DNA from: Epiperipatus broadwayi
Lineage: Eukaryota; Onychophora; Udeonychophora; Euonychophora; Peripatidae
Assembly (NCBI GenBank): GCA_028023455.1
Contig: JAQFVV010001058.1
Span: forward strand, 57,176-121,175
Direction of reading: 5' to 3'
DNA length: 64,000 nucleotides
Shown here: piece by piece, positions 10,822 to 23,063 of the stretch
How positions within the stretch are numbered: the first letter of the stretch is position 1
How the letters are laid out: each line of letters begins with the position of its first letter
The notes under the pieces: generated by a model
The model's input: the letters and a program-made list of their open reading frames with translations, nothing else
Databases searched by the model: none
Told to the model about the DNA's origin: nothing
Position numbers and translations under genes: made by a program

Positions 10822-11216
10822 CGTGTGTGTGTTGAAATGAATGTTTTCACAGGTGAAAAAAGTTTTATAAATTATGTTTTTGGAGCAATCATTGTTTAAT
10901 AAAATAAAATTAAAGTAAAATCCCCATGTTTTCAGCAAAATAAAACTTTTAGCACTCATGTGGTTGTTGGTGGAAATAATAATTTGATCACGTGGATGTT
11001 GAATAGTTTGGCTTAAATTTAAATGGTTTTTTCTTATTTATGTCAGGAAACTTCCAAATGCATAGTAATTTTATTTTTTCCCCAAGTTTATTAATACTTT
11101 AACCAGTTAAGTTCAAACGTTATCTTAATAGGATGGTCAGTATATTACTTTTTATTTTATTAAACACTGTTACTCAAAAAAAAACATGATTTATAACACA
11201 CGCACACACACATATA
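10581..11216. other. AT-rich spacer with a (CA)n(TA)n microsatellite
   Basis: Microsatellite at about 10,789-10,832: CA repeats, then TA repeats, then GT repeats. Otherwise no feature is seen. Confidence 0.6.
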
Positions 11217-11431
11217 TATCAAAATATTCTAGAATAAATACTAAAAAATTCTGCATGCTTATATAAAATACAAATAAAATCTTTGCTATAGCCAGCTTAT
11301 GGCATCTCCGCATCTTGAGTAGCAATCAAGATGGTGGAAACACAGTAAACCGGCTCTAGAAAAGATTTTATTTGTACTTTATATAGAAATATGGATTTTT
11401 TTAGTATTTATTCTAGAATATTTTGATTATT
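11217..11431. mobile_element. Hairpin MITE with ~65-bp inverted ends
   Basis: The left end ATCAAAATATTCTAGAATAA and its inverse at 11,412-11,431 are perfect. The arms continue through AATACTAAAAAA and CAAATAAAATCTT. The centre contains a second small palindrome around CATCTTGAGTAGCAATCAAGATG-like sequence. No protein. A TAT or AT target duplication is possible but sits in TA-repeat sequence. Confidence 0.75.
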
Positions 11432-11459
11432 GTATTTATTTCATTTGATATTATATATA

Positions 11460-11970
11460 TATGAAAAACAAAAATGCAAGTTAAAAAACTTGCTAACACT
11501 TGTATTTATGTCCACAGATGGCGTTCTACCAAAAACACCGATCAAGCGTATGTTTTGTTTACATAAACGTCAGAGCAGTATTCATTATCTCTAACTATAA
11601 TTCCACTTTCAGATCATGATTTCAAGCTATTTACTATCATCAGTGAAAGACAGGAATAAAGAAACTAGATCTAAACACAAACTCTGAGCGTTTATGAAAC
11701 AATTTCTATTCAGCTTGCAAGCGTGAATTTTTTAGACACATAATGTCTTCAAACTCAGCATAGCAAACCAGATAGCTATATGGGTCTGATCTCAGTTCAG
11801 CATCACCACATAGTAGAAGCCTCTACAATCTATATCATTGCAAGAAAGACCTCAAAGGTACATTTATGAAAAACAAAAATGCAAGTTAAAAAACTTGCTA
11901 ACGCTTGTATTTATGTCCACAGATGGCGTTCTACCAAAAACGTTTTTGGTAGAACGCCATCTGTGGATAT
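11460..11970. repeat. Spaced ~78-bp direct repeats ending in a 50-bp perfect palindrome
   Basis: A block from ATGAAAAACAAAAATGCAAG to CTACCAAAAAC occurs at about 11,460-11,538 and again at 11,866-11,941 with one change. The second copy is joined to its own inverse, which makes a perfect 50-bp palindrome at 11,917-11,966 (25-bp arms, no spacer) that ends in a TA repeat. A ~30-bp scrap resembling RepA (GGTCTGATCTCAGTTCAGCA) is at about 11,785. The block may be the terminus of an unrecognised element. Confidence 0.8.
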
Positions 11971-14849
11971 ATATATATATATATTGTACCAGTTTGAAAT
12001 CTTCAACTGGTCGTTTACACCTAGACCCACATATGCACTGAGCATGAAGTGACATGTGTTACAAAATGGAAAATCGATAACAATTCTCCGAAAATATTGT
12101 TGATTAAATATAAATAAAATATCTTTAAAGAATTATTAGACGAAGTAGATTGAACCTAAAATTAGGTCAATCAAAGCCTTCCCTCTTAAATTATCCCACA
12201 ATCATCCGATTAACTATACGTTAATCATTTGGAGATTTTGCGCACCTTTAAGAGCACTGAAATGTTTTATTTCAGCCTCTAGCGCTACCCTTGCTCAAGA
12301 ACAATATTGTTTATTCTCCTTTTCTCTCCCGAGAGAGTGTGCAAATATGAATGGTCATTATCATATATTAATAATTTAATAAGTTCGGACTGGAATGAAT
12401 GAAACAATTCAATTCCCTGGTAAGTTACTTCTTGTCTAGCTCATTATATGATTTCTTTACATCTCAGGTTACTAAGTGGATTAGCACTTTGATTAAATAA
12501 CTACCATCCTATCTGCTAACGAATCAATAATACCTCAAAACCAAGTAAAGGAAACGGTAAACGATTTAACTATGAAATTTACTATTTATTATTCCCAGAT
12601 TATTTTATATCTCCCTCCACCAATTACATATAAAAAAATAATTTAATCCAGTTCATATCTCAAATAATGATCATATTAATGAGATATTACCTGAGTAAAT
12701 TCAAAATTCATTTCAGAAACAAATGTGTATATATAACAAAAATATTTAAAGGATTGCATAATGGGTGTGGTCTATATCCCTTCCCCACTTTAAAGTAATA
12801 AATTCAGAAAGCAAATGTATGCAGCAAATATATATTACAAAAAAAAAAAAAACAATTTAAATACAAAGGTCAATATTGATAATATATGAGTAAATAAAAA
12901 CCAAGTGATTATTTATATATCTAAAAAAACTTTAATATATAAAAATAGAAAAAAAAAACTATATACACTCATCTGAACTTATACTTTCATTAAGTTCAAC
13001 TTCAACGTGGACCACATGGCTACTCAATATGGCAGATTAGGGCTTCCTTTCACCAATACATGTATGAGTCTTTTTTCCATCAGTGTCTGCTGTTTCTCCT
13101 ACAGAATTTTCGGTTTTCGGGGATGAATGGGTGGTGCACTGCGGCTAGAAGTCTACTCCATGATAGTGTAGTAAACTGGAACAAACAATAAGGTCATCTC
13201 CTTTATCATAGGGTCAGAAATAGACTTTATACACCTCAGCTATACGAATACTTTCTTGTGACTAAAGATTATGCTCGACACGTAGGTCAAATATGGATTA
13301 AAGTTCTCCAAATATGATTCTTTTTTTTTATTAAATGGATAGGGGATTCATATAGTTGATACTTTTTCTAAAATTCATTTAATGATCCTCCCATGTTCGA
13401 ATGGCTAATTTCAAATTTCCTTTCTTCTTTCTATTCTTTAGACAAGTCAGATACAATTATAATTTTAGCAAACACATATCATTTCTCTTTTCTTTCTGCT
13501 TTGTTATTTTCCGCAAGCATATACCATTCCACTACTTAGACACGCTGGAGCCAACTCTTATTTTAGCAAACATAGATCATCCTATTTCTGGGACAAGCTG
13601 GAAACAAAGTTTTTTATTTTCTTAAACATCTGCCATCTGACTGCTTTAGTGAGCTAGGAACAACTGACCTCAATGCCCCAAGTAAATAGTACATGTGACC
13701 CAATTAGTCCAATTGTAATACCGCCCTACGAACTATTTCATTGGGCAATAATAAAACTATACTTTTATATTAATTTACCTACATTCTTACACTTTTTATG
13801 TCTTAAAATACGATTTTCTCTAATATTAAAATTTGTATAGCTTCTATATTGATTAATTACACCACCCATTGTGCTTACATTCTTTTTAGATAAAATTGAC
13901 TTTTTGATTTTATCTTTATCCACGATCAACCAGAACAAATTTCTTTTAATACAAAACATTTTTCTTCTGCTAAAAGTAGATTACAATTGACAAAAAGTTT
14001 TTTTTTTTTGATAAATCAAAATTAATTACCAACCCTCTCATTCTAATAAATATAAAATTTAAATTCTAATAAGTACAAAATTCAAATTCTATTTAAACAA
14101 TTTTTAGGAAAAAGAAAAAAAATACATTTCTATATATGTGTATCGGTACATGTACAAGTGGTAATAAATTTAAATACAAAAAACTGTTCCACACATAAAC
14201 AAATGTTACAAGCTTAGTTTTCCTTTTATGATATAGATTTGCTGTGCGAATAAAATTATTAACACATATACTACATATAGGAATATAATATAGACCAAAC
14301 CCATTTATTTATGTACCGTATATAAGTACCTCCAAATACACATCTAAATTATGATTTAATAGATCTGTTAAAAATTACAATTTTAATATGATAAATTTTA
14401 GCTGTGCTGAATCTCTTCAACAACAGCCATTTTGTGCATGGCCATTATACACGGTCTGGCACAATATATATATATATATTAAAATGAATGTTTCCATGGG
14501 CCAAAGTATAAGAAACCAATGCTATGCATTCCTTATAGAAAAAAACTACAAATAAAATTGGAGAGAAGTGAGATTCTATGACATAAAAACAACATTCACA
14601 ATAGAAAAAACCCCATTCTAAGCAAACTTAAGAATTCAATTCTTAAAACCCTAAGCGTCTCTGACAAGTCTTAAGATAGGTGCCATACCATATATATAAA
14701 TATGAATCATCATCATGTAAGTACTGGAAAAGATGAACACATTAATACAAAAAAAAATCTTCAACATTCTCAGTACTTGCTTTCCATATGTTTTAGACAT
14801 GAACCATCATATAGATTTCTCAAACACAAATCGAAATAGAAGTACTCAA
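11971..14849. other. AT-rich non-coding stretch
   Basis: No recognisable gene. A weak degenerate duplication at about 13,440-13,640 carries TTTTAGCAAACA twice. Short open frames (for example 13,401-13,625) are hydrophobic only because of T-rich composition. Microsatellite TA at about 14,463-14,480. Confidence 0.45.
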
Positions 14850-15645
14850 AACTCTCAATGAGTTATATGTAAATTAATCATTAGCAAACATAAATATAGT
14901 GAACCCATCTATACTTTAGCTTTGATTTTATATAAGCATACCATTTATTAATATACTCATATGCAGAGCAGGATTTAGGTATTCTGAAATCACTAATTAA
15001 TCAGAGGAAAAAGTGGAGTCTCATATTTAACAACCTCAAAATATCAAATGAATTTTCAGTTAATAAATATAACTTTTTGATAGCTCACATGTAGGTGAAA
15101 TTTGAAAATTCCCAGTGGGCTATATGTAAACTAACTGCAAGCAAACATAAATATAGAATGGACCCACCTATACTTTAGCTTTGATTGCTTATACGTATAA
15201 CATTTACTGATGTATTCGTACACAGAGTGTGATTAAGTATACTAACATAATTTCAGGATAATAATAAGTTATTCTGACAACACTATAACTAATCAGAGAG
15301 AAAGACTGTCAATGGAATGCTTATATATGATTAAGTGTAAGTATAGGCTCACTGGGGCTTTTCATAGTTCTGCATTGATTTCATATATTTTCTGAACAAT
15401 CACTAAGTTATATTTACATTTTTTATCTAGTTACTTGAGATTAATTTGATATTTGAGCAATAGTTAAATATGAGGCTCGCCTTTTCTTTCCAATTAGTTA
15501 TAGTGATTTTAAAATAACTTTTAGTTGTCCTGAAATTACATAAGACAGTAAATGGTATGATTACGTAAGATCAAAGCTAAACTATAGATTGGTTTATTCT
15601 ATAATTGCTTTTGCTGATGGTTACTTTATAACTCTGGAATTTTCA
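14850..15645. repeat. Old inverted and direct repeat cluster
   Basis: A ~260-bp block containing AGCAAACATAAATATAG, then CTATACTTTAGCTTTGATT, occurs twice in direct order (about 14,860 and 15,120). It then appears inverted at 15,360-15,640 (ATCAAAGCTAAACTATAGAT). The copies are well diverged. The direct-direct-inverse layout is like that of the RepA arrays, but the sequence is unrelated. Confidence 0.55.
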
Positions 15646-16769
15646 GTATTTCCACATTAATTTCATCTATATTTAGGCCATAAAAAATTATATTTAAATA
15701 CTAAACTTAAATCCACATGCATCAATCATCATCAAAGAGCATTTAGAGAGGCTACAGAATTTTCAAAAAGACCAAACTGCACGAACAAACGTGATAAAAC
15801 AATAAAATTCTGGGGATCTTTGCAACATCATGTTGATAGTAGGTCGGAATTTTTTATTAAACGCAATTGATACTCACACTTGAATTATAATCTATATATA
15901 TATTTATATATTAAATCTTGCAATAAATATAATGGTACATACCTAATATATATAGAATCAAAAAATAAACTATCGATAGATTCAATGCAAGTTTAATACT
16001 CATTTTATATTGGGTTTAAAAATATAAAGGAATAAAGTCGCGAGAAACATTACAAGTTTTCAAACAATTGGTTTTAAATATTATTATGTCTTTAATATGC
16101 TACAATAAAATGCACTAGTTTGAAGTAAAAACCTGTATTGGACCACAGTTGAATTTTTCTTTTCTAAAATCATTTCGGGAGGAGGCGCTCATCTAATAAT
16201 TGCAGTTAATTCAAGACGACTACTTAAAAAAGATAACTGCCGGTTTTTATTTAAATATAATAATATATTAAAAGGGCTATTTAATAAAAATATAAAATCT
16301 TTAATTATTAAGTCAGTAATGATAAAGCCTGCAATGAAAGAACAAAACGCACTTGTATCTATAAAGTAATTTAGATAACTGGATTTACTCGATATATTCA
16401 ACATTGTCACAGGCAAAGAAATATTTTTTAATGATAGAAACAAACATACAATCATGCTCATTTATTAAATTTTTTTGCTAATACTAATAATTATAACAGA
16501 TAATTAAGTTTATCACGATATATAAAATGATTTTGGAAATCAAACATCTTTATAGGATGTCATTGGCTCAATATCCATATTTAAACTTGAATAATTCCAG
16601 ATAAGCCATTAAATCTCTATTATAAAACTGATATATATATATATCTTTAATATATTTGTATTTACATATATATGTGAGTGTATCCATATATTATATATGT
16701 ACATGTGAGCGTTGACATATACATATATTGTACAAGCAAATAAAATGAATAGTATATATTCATGAATTA
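15646..16769. other. AT-rich non-coding stretch
   Basis: No supported gene. Open frames on the minus strand at 16,189-16,461 and 16,609-16,884 are composition artefacts (poly-I/L/F/Y). Confidence 0.45.
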
Positions 16770-17175
16770 TAAATATAGGGGATTTGAACTCAGACTTTCG
16801 AGCACTCTTTATCCACACTATCTCATACAACCGATACACATGACCACCCACATGTAGAAAAGATAAGTAATCACCAACATCCATCCATATTTCATGCTAA
16901 ACCAGCACTCATCTGTTGGTCCAAATTAGCATCTCACACACTGAGCACTGATTATATATGTATGGGAGATGATAATCTGGACTAACTGATGAGTGCTGGT
17001 TTAGCACAAAATACGGATATTAGTGATTATTTATCTTTTCTACATGTGTGTGGTCATGTGTATCAGTTGTATGAGATAGTGTGGATAGTTGAAGGGTGCT
17101 TGAAAATCTGAATTCAAATCACCTATATTTAAAATTAAGTTCCAGATTCGTGAAGAATGCCTGGTTTTGAAATAT
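16770..17175. repeat. RepB inverted pair (tRNA-like repeat)
   Basis: A minus-oriented copy (16,770-16,940) faces a plus-oriented copy (16,975-17,175). In the plus sense the unit reads from GATGAGTGCTGGTTTAGCA through CTTTTCTACATGTG, an A-box-like TATCAGTTGTATGAGA and a B-box-like GAATTCAAATCACC, then GAAGAATGCCTGGTTTT. The two control-like boxes suggest a tRNA-derived SINE. Further copies are at 49,628 and 50,060. Confidence 0.7.
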
Positions 17176-18184
17176 ATGCATGAATTGCATATATATATGG
17201 ATTGCGCCAGCAATCTTGTATACTTATATGTAATGGTAACTAATGCTGGTAGTTGACTCCTCAAATGTTTCACGTATTTGAGGAGAAATACTATATGCCG
17301 TATGTATAAAGATAATGGGAAGTGAGGTTGGATTTTCTTATTTAATATTTCATACGAACTGAGTAAGACAAACACTATAAATAATTGATCAATAATAATA
17401 AATCTCTCACTTCTGGCTAACTAAACTGATAAAAGATAAAATATACTTATGCCTAAAACTCTTCTATTACAAATGAGCATATTTCAAATAAATATATTAT
17501 CGAAATTAAAGGGGCATTTTATTGATTTCGAAATATATTTAAAATAAGTAAACAAATAAGTCAAAAGTTTCTTTAATATAAATACTATCATTTTCCTTTT
17601 ATGTTACAATATAATAATATCTAATAGTAATTTAATATAGTAGGCAAAAGTAAATATTGGAGTGTGCTTATTTAATATCTCAGGATAAATATCAAAACGC
17701 CATAGTGAATTTAATACGTGAGTCCATAAATTAAGATAAATGTCACCTTATGAAGAAAATACATGAAAACCAACTTTAATAAAAAAATACACTTGATTGA
17801 CATTTAAGTGAATTCATATAATCCTTAATAATAAACATATTTATCGTGTTATTTCAGCTTTTCAAAGTACAGTATTAAATAAAAAATTAAAAAAATTCAG
17901 TGATATTCAGCTCAGCAGTCTATAAGCTGAAAAACAATCGGTACTTCAATATTAGACCTGGAATGTAGGGGAGATAGGAGGCCTTTTCACGTCCTCAAGA
18001 AATTTGTAATCTTGCGAACACATCAAATTGAAAGACAATAAACCCTGTGATGTATATCGAAACGTGTGAAAATGTGTTTCTCTTTTTCAAAAAATGGCTT
18101 TCTATTTGTGAATTACTTCAGTTCATTTGATTTTAAGTTAGTAAGTGTAAGTACTTTTTATATTTTGATTTTGTTTTCATAATT
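17176..18184. other. AT-rich spacer
   Basis: No gene seen. A phrase near 18,045-18,070 (CCTGTGATG then ATCGAAACGTG) weakly resembles a PLE hammerhead core but has no supporting context. Confidence 0.4.
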
Positions 18185-18372
18185 GCGGGGGTTTTTTTTC
18201 CCGTAAAAACAAACATCAATTATTTTCATATTAATTTCATTCAAATCTGAATCATTTTCAAAATCTAGTAATAATTGAAACTGATTTGTGAGTTCTAATT
18301 TAAATTCATTAGAATGTTTCTGAAGATTAGGAATATCAACTGTAAATATTGTTTTTCTTAATTTTTGTCTCT
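18185..18372 (-). pseudogene. RTE LINE, inverted 5' segment
   Basis: Read on the minus strand from 18,372 to 18,200, one frame is open and shows the linker between endonuclease and RT of RTE-clade LINEs: a stretch with KHSNEFKLELTNQFQLLL and then DLNEINMKIIDV. The continuation of that same region (KKQQLINKISTETREFMKKK) lies on the plus strand from about 18,385. The element is therefore in two abutting pieces in opposite orientation. This is the product expected from twin priming during target-primed reverse transcription. Confidence 0.65.
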
Positions 18373-20232
18373 CTAGTTAGCAGGTAGAAAAAAGCAGCAA
18401 TTGATCAATAAAATTTCTACTGAGACTAGAGAATTTATGAAGAAAAAAACGAATATGAAGATATATAAAAATGATGCATTAAAAAGGATTGAATATCTCG
18501 AATTTAGTAAAATGGTGAGGAAAAGAGTTGAAAATGATATAAGAAAGTATAACTGTGAACTAGCAAGAAAAGCTGTAGAAGAAAATAAAAGTCTCAAGAA
18601 TGTAAAACAAAATTTTGGTATTGGTAGGAAATTTATATCTGCAATAAGAAAAAAAGATGGAATTATTACTAAAAAGAAAGATGACATCATGAAATGGGTA
18701 GAAGACTTTTATCAAGAATTATACAGTAATAAAGAACAAGTACCTCCTATACCTATTATGTCTTCAATTGCCCAGAATTTTAAATGAAGTCAGACATGCA
18801 ATTAAATATATAAAGAAAGGAAAGGCTCCAGGTAATGATGGAATTATAATTGATATATTAAAAGAAGCAGGTGAAGAAATAGAATTTTTTTAGCAAAGTT
18901 ATATACCAAATGTCTAAATGATAAAGATGTACCAGATGATTGGAAGAATGCAGTAATAATATTAATATTTAAAAAAGATGATAAAGAAAATATTAGAAAT
19001 TACAGACCTATCTGCCTTTTATCAGTTTTATACAAAATGTTTACCAAGATAATTACAACTTGTCTACAAAGAATATACAAGGTACATTTAAATGTGGTTT
19101 TATTACAGTAGATCATATCCAGGTATTGAGAGAAGTTATAGAAAGGACAAATGAATATGAGTTGCCATTATGTTTTGGATTTGTAGATTATGAAAAGGCA
19201 TTTGATTCTATAAACATTTCTTCAGTGATTAAAGGATTGGATCATTGAAGTAAAGATCCAGGATATTGTCATATTTTTTAAGAATATTTATAAAAATGGA
19301 ACAGCAAAAATTAGATTACATACTGGGAAAGTCAACATTGAGGAGGGTGTAAGAAAAAGTGATTCCATATCTCCAAAAGTTTTTACAGCAGTGCTGCAAG
19401 AAATATTTTGTGGACTAAAATGGGAAACTAAAGGAGTGAAAGTAAATGGAGATTATTAAAGTCATTTAAATTTTGCAGATGACGTAGTTGTTTTTGCAAA
19501 TAATGCTTCAGAGCTGCAGGAAATGTTGCAGGAGTTATCAGATGAAAGTAGGACTGAAGATAAATGTTAAAAAGTCTAAAGTAATGTTTAATCGATTTCC
19601 TCAAAATATGAAAATAAAGATTGATTATGATGAATTAGAAGAAGTTAACAGTTACAAATACCTTGGTCAGATTATTAATACAGATGGAAACATAATGGAT
19701 GAAATTAATCCTAGAATTAAACTTGGCTTGAGTGCTTTTGGTAGAAATAACTTGATACTAAAAGAAAATATGCCTATGTGTTTGAAAAGGAAAGTTTTTA
19801 ATAAATGTGTTTTACCAGTTCTTATTTATGGATCTGAGACTTGGACCGTTAATAGAAAAGCAATACAGAGACTTCAGACACTCAAAGAAGTATGGAAAGA
19901 TGCATGTTGGGAGTAACAAGAAGAGATCAAAAATGCAATGTATGGGTAAGAGATCAAACAGGTGTTACTGACCTCATTGAAAAAATTAAAAGATTTACAG
20001 TGGAGTTGAGTTGGACACATTGCTAGAAGAGATGATAATAGATGGACAATTGAAATCTTAAACTGGATTCCAAAAGATTGTAAAAGACCATGAAAGAGAC
20101 CACATGCGAGATGGGTGGATGAAATAAGAAAATATGCAGGGGTGATGTCGAGAAAGTAAAGATCAGAGAAGATAAATTGAACTTGGAGAGACCTTTATTC
20201 TGCAGTGGATTGATAATGGTTGATGATGAAAT
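18373..20232 (+). pseudogene. RTE-clade LINE reverse transcriptase (decayed copy 1)
   Basis: Segments in order: the linker 18,401-18,787; the KGKAPGNDGI block (about 18,820); VPDDWKNAVI and NYRPICLLSVLYKMF (about 18,930-19,040); DYEKAFDSI (about 19,190, RT motif A); an intact FADDVVVF at 19,472-19,495 (motif C); a long open piece 19,488-19,916 with LKINVKKSKVMF, YKYLGQIINTDG and LPVLIYGSETWTVN; and the RTE-typical C-terminus with ARWVDEIR (about 20,110). The 3' end is GGTTGATGATGA (about 20,218-20,229), a short GAT repeat tail usual for RTE. At least four frameshifts or stops, so it is non-functional. The endonuclease is absent. Confidence 0.85.
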
Positions 20233-20800
20233 TACATAATTTCATTGATCTAGAAACTGGGATTCACACACAAAACATCAAAAGACTATGGGGTTTCACA
20301 AAATGGCAAAATAAACAGGAGTTAGGGACATCAAGGCAACATTTCAATTCATACCTGGCTAAATTTATGTGTTGTAGATTACACAAAAATGATAACACAT
20401 TTTTTGTATATTCAATGATATCAAAGAATTTTTTCCACCATGATAAAAAGCAGTAATAAAGTCTTATAATTTATATTTATTGTTGTGAATTTTTGTTTTC
20501 TTTTTTTTTTTTTAAAAAAAAAATGTTTATTAGTACTTTTATGGAAAGTCATGACACATTTTGCAATCATGTGTTCAATAAAACTCCATTTGGGAAGACA
20601 GGGATTTTTCAGTCAGGTCCCATTTTCTGTGTTAAAAGTAAATGTCAAATTGGTTGTTTGAACATGATTAATTACTGTTATTTATTACAGGATAAGTAGC
20701 ATATGAGTATATTTTATGTGTTTTTGTAAATAATATTTTAAAAAAATTATAATTTAATGATTGTTTTGTGTGTATGTAAAGTAACAATAGGGTGTTGCAA
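20233..20800. other. AT-rich spacer
   Basis: Contains a T13/A11 junction near 20,500 and no recognised gene. Confidence 0.45.
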
Positions 20801-21012
20801 AATGACATTTTTTTATTTTATATATTTTTAGAGGCTGAGAAAAAGGACTTTTTAAGATAACAATTTTTTGGTTTAAAATGTCGTTTTTAATATCCATTTC
20901 TTGGATAATGGCATTTTTTATTTTACATATTTTTGGGGGCCAAGAATATGTACTTTTTAAGATAACAAATTTTTGGTTTGAAATATTGTTTTTAAATATT
21001 TATTTTATTCTC
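20801..21012 (+). repeat. ~116-bp tandem duplication
   Basis: Two adjacent diverged copies, each with AATGRCATTTTTTTATTTTA, then ACTTTTTAAGATAACAA and TTTTTGGTTT. The second copy is shorter at its end. Confidence 0.75.
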
Positions 21013-21034
21013 AAAATCATACATATCTTTTTTT

Positions 21035-22769
21035 GGTAAAAGTTCACTATAACGGTCTATGGTTGTTTGCCCTCTATTGTTTAAAATTTAAACTAAATTG
21101 CTTGAGAATCTGACATGTATGTTATTATATTACAAATAAATTAAAATTTAATCAAATGTAAGAGATAATAATAATAAAAAAAACCTTTTGAATGTTGGAT
21201 TAATTACACAACATTAATTAAAATAATTACGTTTAATTTCTTTGAAAGTTAAGATTTTAAACTGTCTACAACTTAAGAATTTAAAATAAAAAAGTATATG
21301 CTACTGCATTACAATTACATGAAAATTTATTCAAATGTAAAAGATAAAAAAAACATTTACCTTTTTAAATATAATTACGTCCTATACAGACTAGGAAGTT
21401 GGAGAAAAAAGCGGTATTGCTGTATCTACTCCGGAGGGCAAACTCGTGCAGGTACGATGAAAACAAAGCTCTGCTAGTGCCACATTGGAATTTCAGCTTA
21501 CGCTTTGCTCTCATCCACGTTTTCAATATTCTGGGTGTGTATGTCTCGGTCTTCAGGATCCACAAAGTTTTCCTGATGGACGACAACCGAATGCAAATAC
21601 ACACCATTGTTGAGACTGCTGATGTTATTGTACGCAGCCTAGCCATCTGAAATAATGTGCGTACCTGGTAAAATGAACCACTGTATCAGGCCCTCCAGTG
21701 TATCAGCCGTCCTGTCTGCCACTTCTATTAAGAAGCACTTTCTTGACACTCTCTCTATGCTGCCAAACACCCAATGACCTGTCCGTATAGTCCCCCTGTG
21801 ATATTTTCGGTGGAAATAGTAGGTTTCATCTATTTAGACGATTAATGGCTCCCCATTGTCATCAAATCCACCGAGAACTGTCGGATTTGTGTCAAAATAT
21901 TTGGCACATTCCTCCTGGCAAAAATTCGCCCAGTCAATGATAATTCTTTTGCTCACGCCGGTCTCATGCACAATGTGTTGTTGGGGCATATTACGCACCC
22001 AAAAAATACACGATGCTTGTAATTGTTCCCAGAGGCAGATGACTTTGGAAAAAGAAAGACCCCTTTCTGATTGAGATGCGATGGTGGCATATTCTGCACT
22101 GCCATCTACACCCATCTAAGCCTGTAGATACTTCACCAGCACACACCAAACACCGCACTGTTGGCATAAGGTGTAGTTCTTCAGAAGGAGTCTTCGTGCA
22201 AGCCATTTGATGGGCAATTCCGTAGTTTGTATGACATCCCATAACTGGCGCATATTCCATTCTTCTGCCAGAATAGCAGCAATGCTTAAAATTTCACTAT
22301 CAGGTACTAAGCATGTAGCAGACATCTTTTGTAACTATAAAACTGTACACATATGCGTGTAATTCATGCCGTTGAACACATAAGGTGTCTTTTTTTTTGC
22401 AACATGTGCTATAAATGTAGTTATTTTAAATTCTTAAGTTGTAGACAGTGTACGCACATTATTTCAGATGGCTGGGCTGCGTACAATAACATCAGCAGTC
22501 TCCAACTTCCTAGTCTGTATAGGACGTAATTATATTTAAAAAGGTAAATGTTTTTTTTATTATCTTTTACATTTGAATAAATTTTCATGTAATTGTAAGA
22601 CAGTAGCATATACTTTTTTATTATAAATTCTTAAGTTGTAGACAGTTTAAAATCTTAACTTTCAAAGAAATTAAAAGTAATTATTTTAATTAATGTCGTC
22701 AAGCAATTTAGTTTAAATTTTAAACAATAGAGGGCAAACAACCATAGACCGTTATAGTGAACTTTTACC
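21035..22769 (-). mobile_element. Merlin DNA transposon, full length with 8-bp target duplication
   Basis: The ends are GGTAAAAGTTCACTATAACG (21,035) and its exact inverse ending at 22,769. The inverted repeat runs ~65 bp, is interrupted by ~115 bp present only on the left, and then continues for ~165 bp more (21,220-21,404 against 22,500-22,690). Both sides are flanked by CTTTTTTT (21,027-21,034 and 22,770-22,777), an 8-bp target duplication as expected for Merlin (8-9 bp). The transposase lies inside on the minus strand. Length is 1,735 bp. Confidence 0.92.
21365..22325 (-). pseudogene. Merlin (ISXO2-like) transposase, mutated
   Basis: About 320 residues are recognisable over several frames, starting at ATG 22,325. 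An N-terminal zinc-ribbon-like part has CQQC and then CRWQCRIC, followed by ISIRKGSFF. A helical region has ETGVSKRIIIDWANFCQE. The catalytic part has IDETYYFHRKYHRG (first D), HWVFGSIERVSRKCFLIEV, IISDG (second D) and FVDPEDRDIHTQNIEN (final E). The C-terminus has KFQCGTSRALFSSYL. Damage seen: a TAA just before IDET, a TAG in place of the tryptophan codon after IISDG, and frameshifts near 22,150, 22,110 and 21,530. The DDE residues themselves survive. ISXO2-like transposases cut and paste the element by a DDE mechanism. This copy cannot make the protein. Confidence 0.88.
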
Positions 22770-22812
22770 CTTTTTTTAATAGTTTTACTTGTGTGTAAAA
22801 ATGTTATTTTTA

Positions 22813-23063
22813 GTCCTGCAACATGGTATTAGACCTGCTGCCCCTTTTCACATTCATATCAACCTGCTGATAACTTTGTAAACCTTGTAAAAATATCGTG
22901 TGCAAGATCCGTGTACATATTGCTTTTTTGCAAAACATGCAAAAAATATCATGTACATGATCTGTATACACATCAGTTTGATTGGATCACAAAATTACAA
23001 AGTTATCAGCAGATTGATCCGAATGCGAAAAGGCACAGACAATTTAATACCATGTTGCAGGAC
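22813..23063. mobile_element. TA-flanked hairpin MITE
   Basis: GTCCTGCAACATGGTATTA at the left and its inverse at the right, each flanked by TA. The inner arms pair again (CTGATAACTTTGTAA with TTACAAAGTTATCAG). The TA target and lack of coding suggest a Tc1/mariner-type non-autonomous element. It sits 36 bp from the Merlin duplication. Confidence 0.82.

Noticed and set aside
16189-16461. Small membrane protein on the minus strand
   Set aside because: Hydrophobicity comes from T-rich codons; no start context, neighbours or homologous copy support it.
18040-18075. Hammerhead core of a PLE (CCTGTGATG ... CGAAACGTG)
   Set aside because: No stem II pairing and no PLE sequence next to it on either side.
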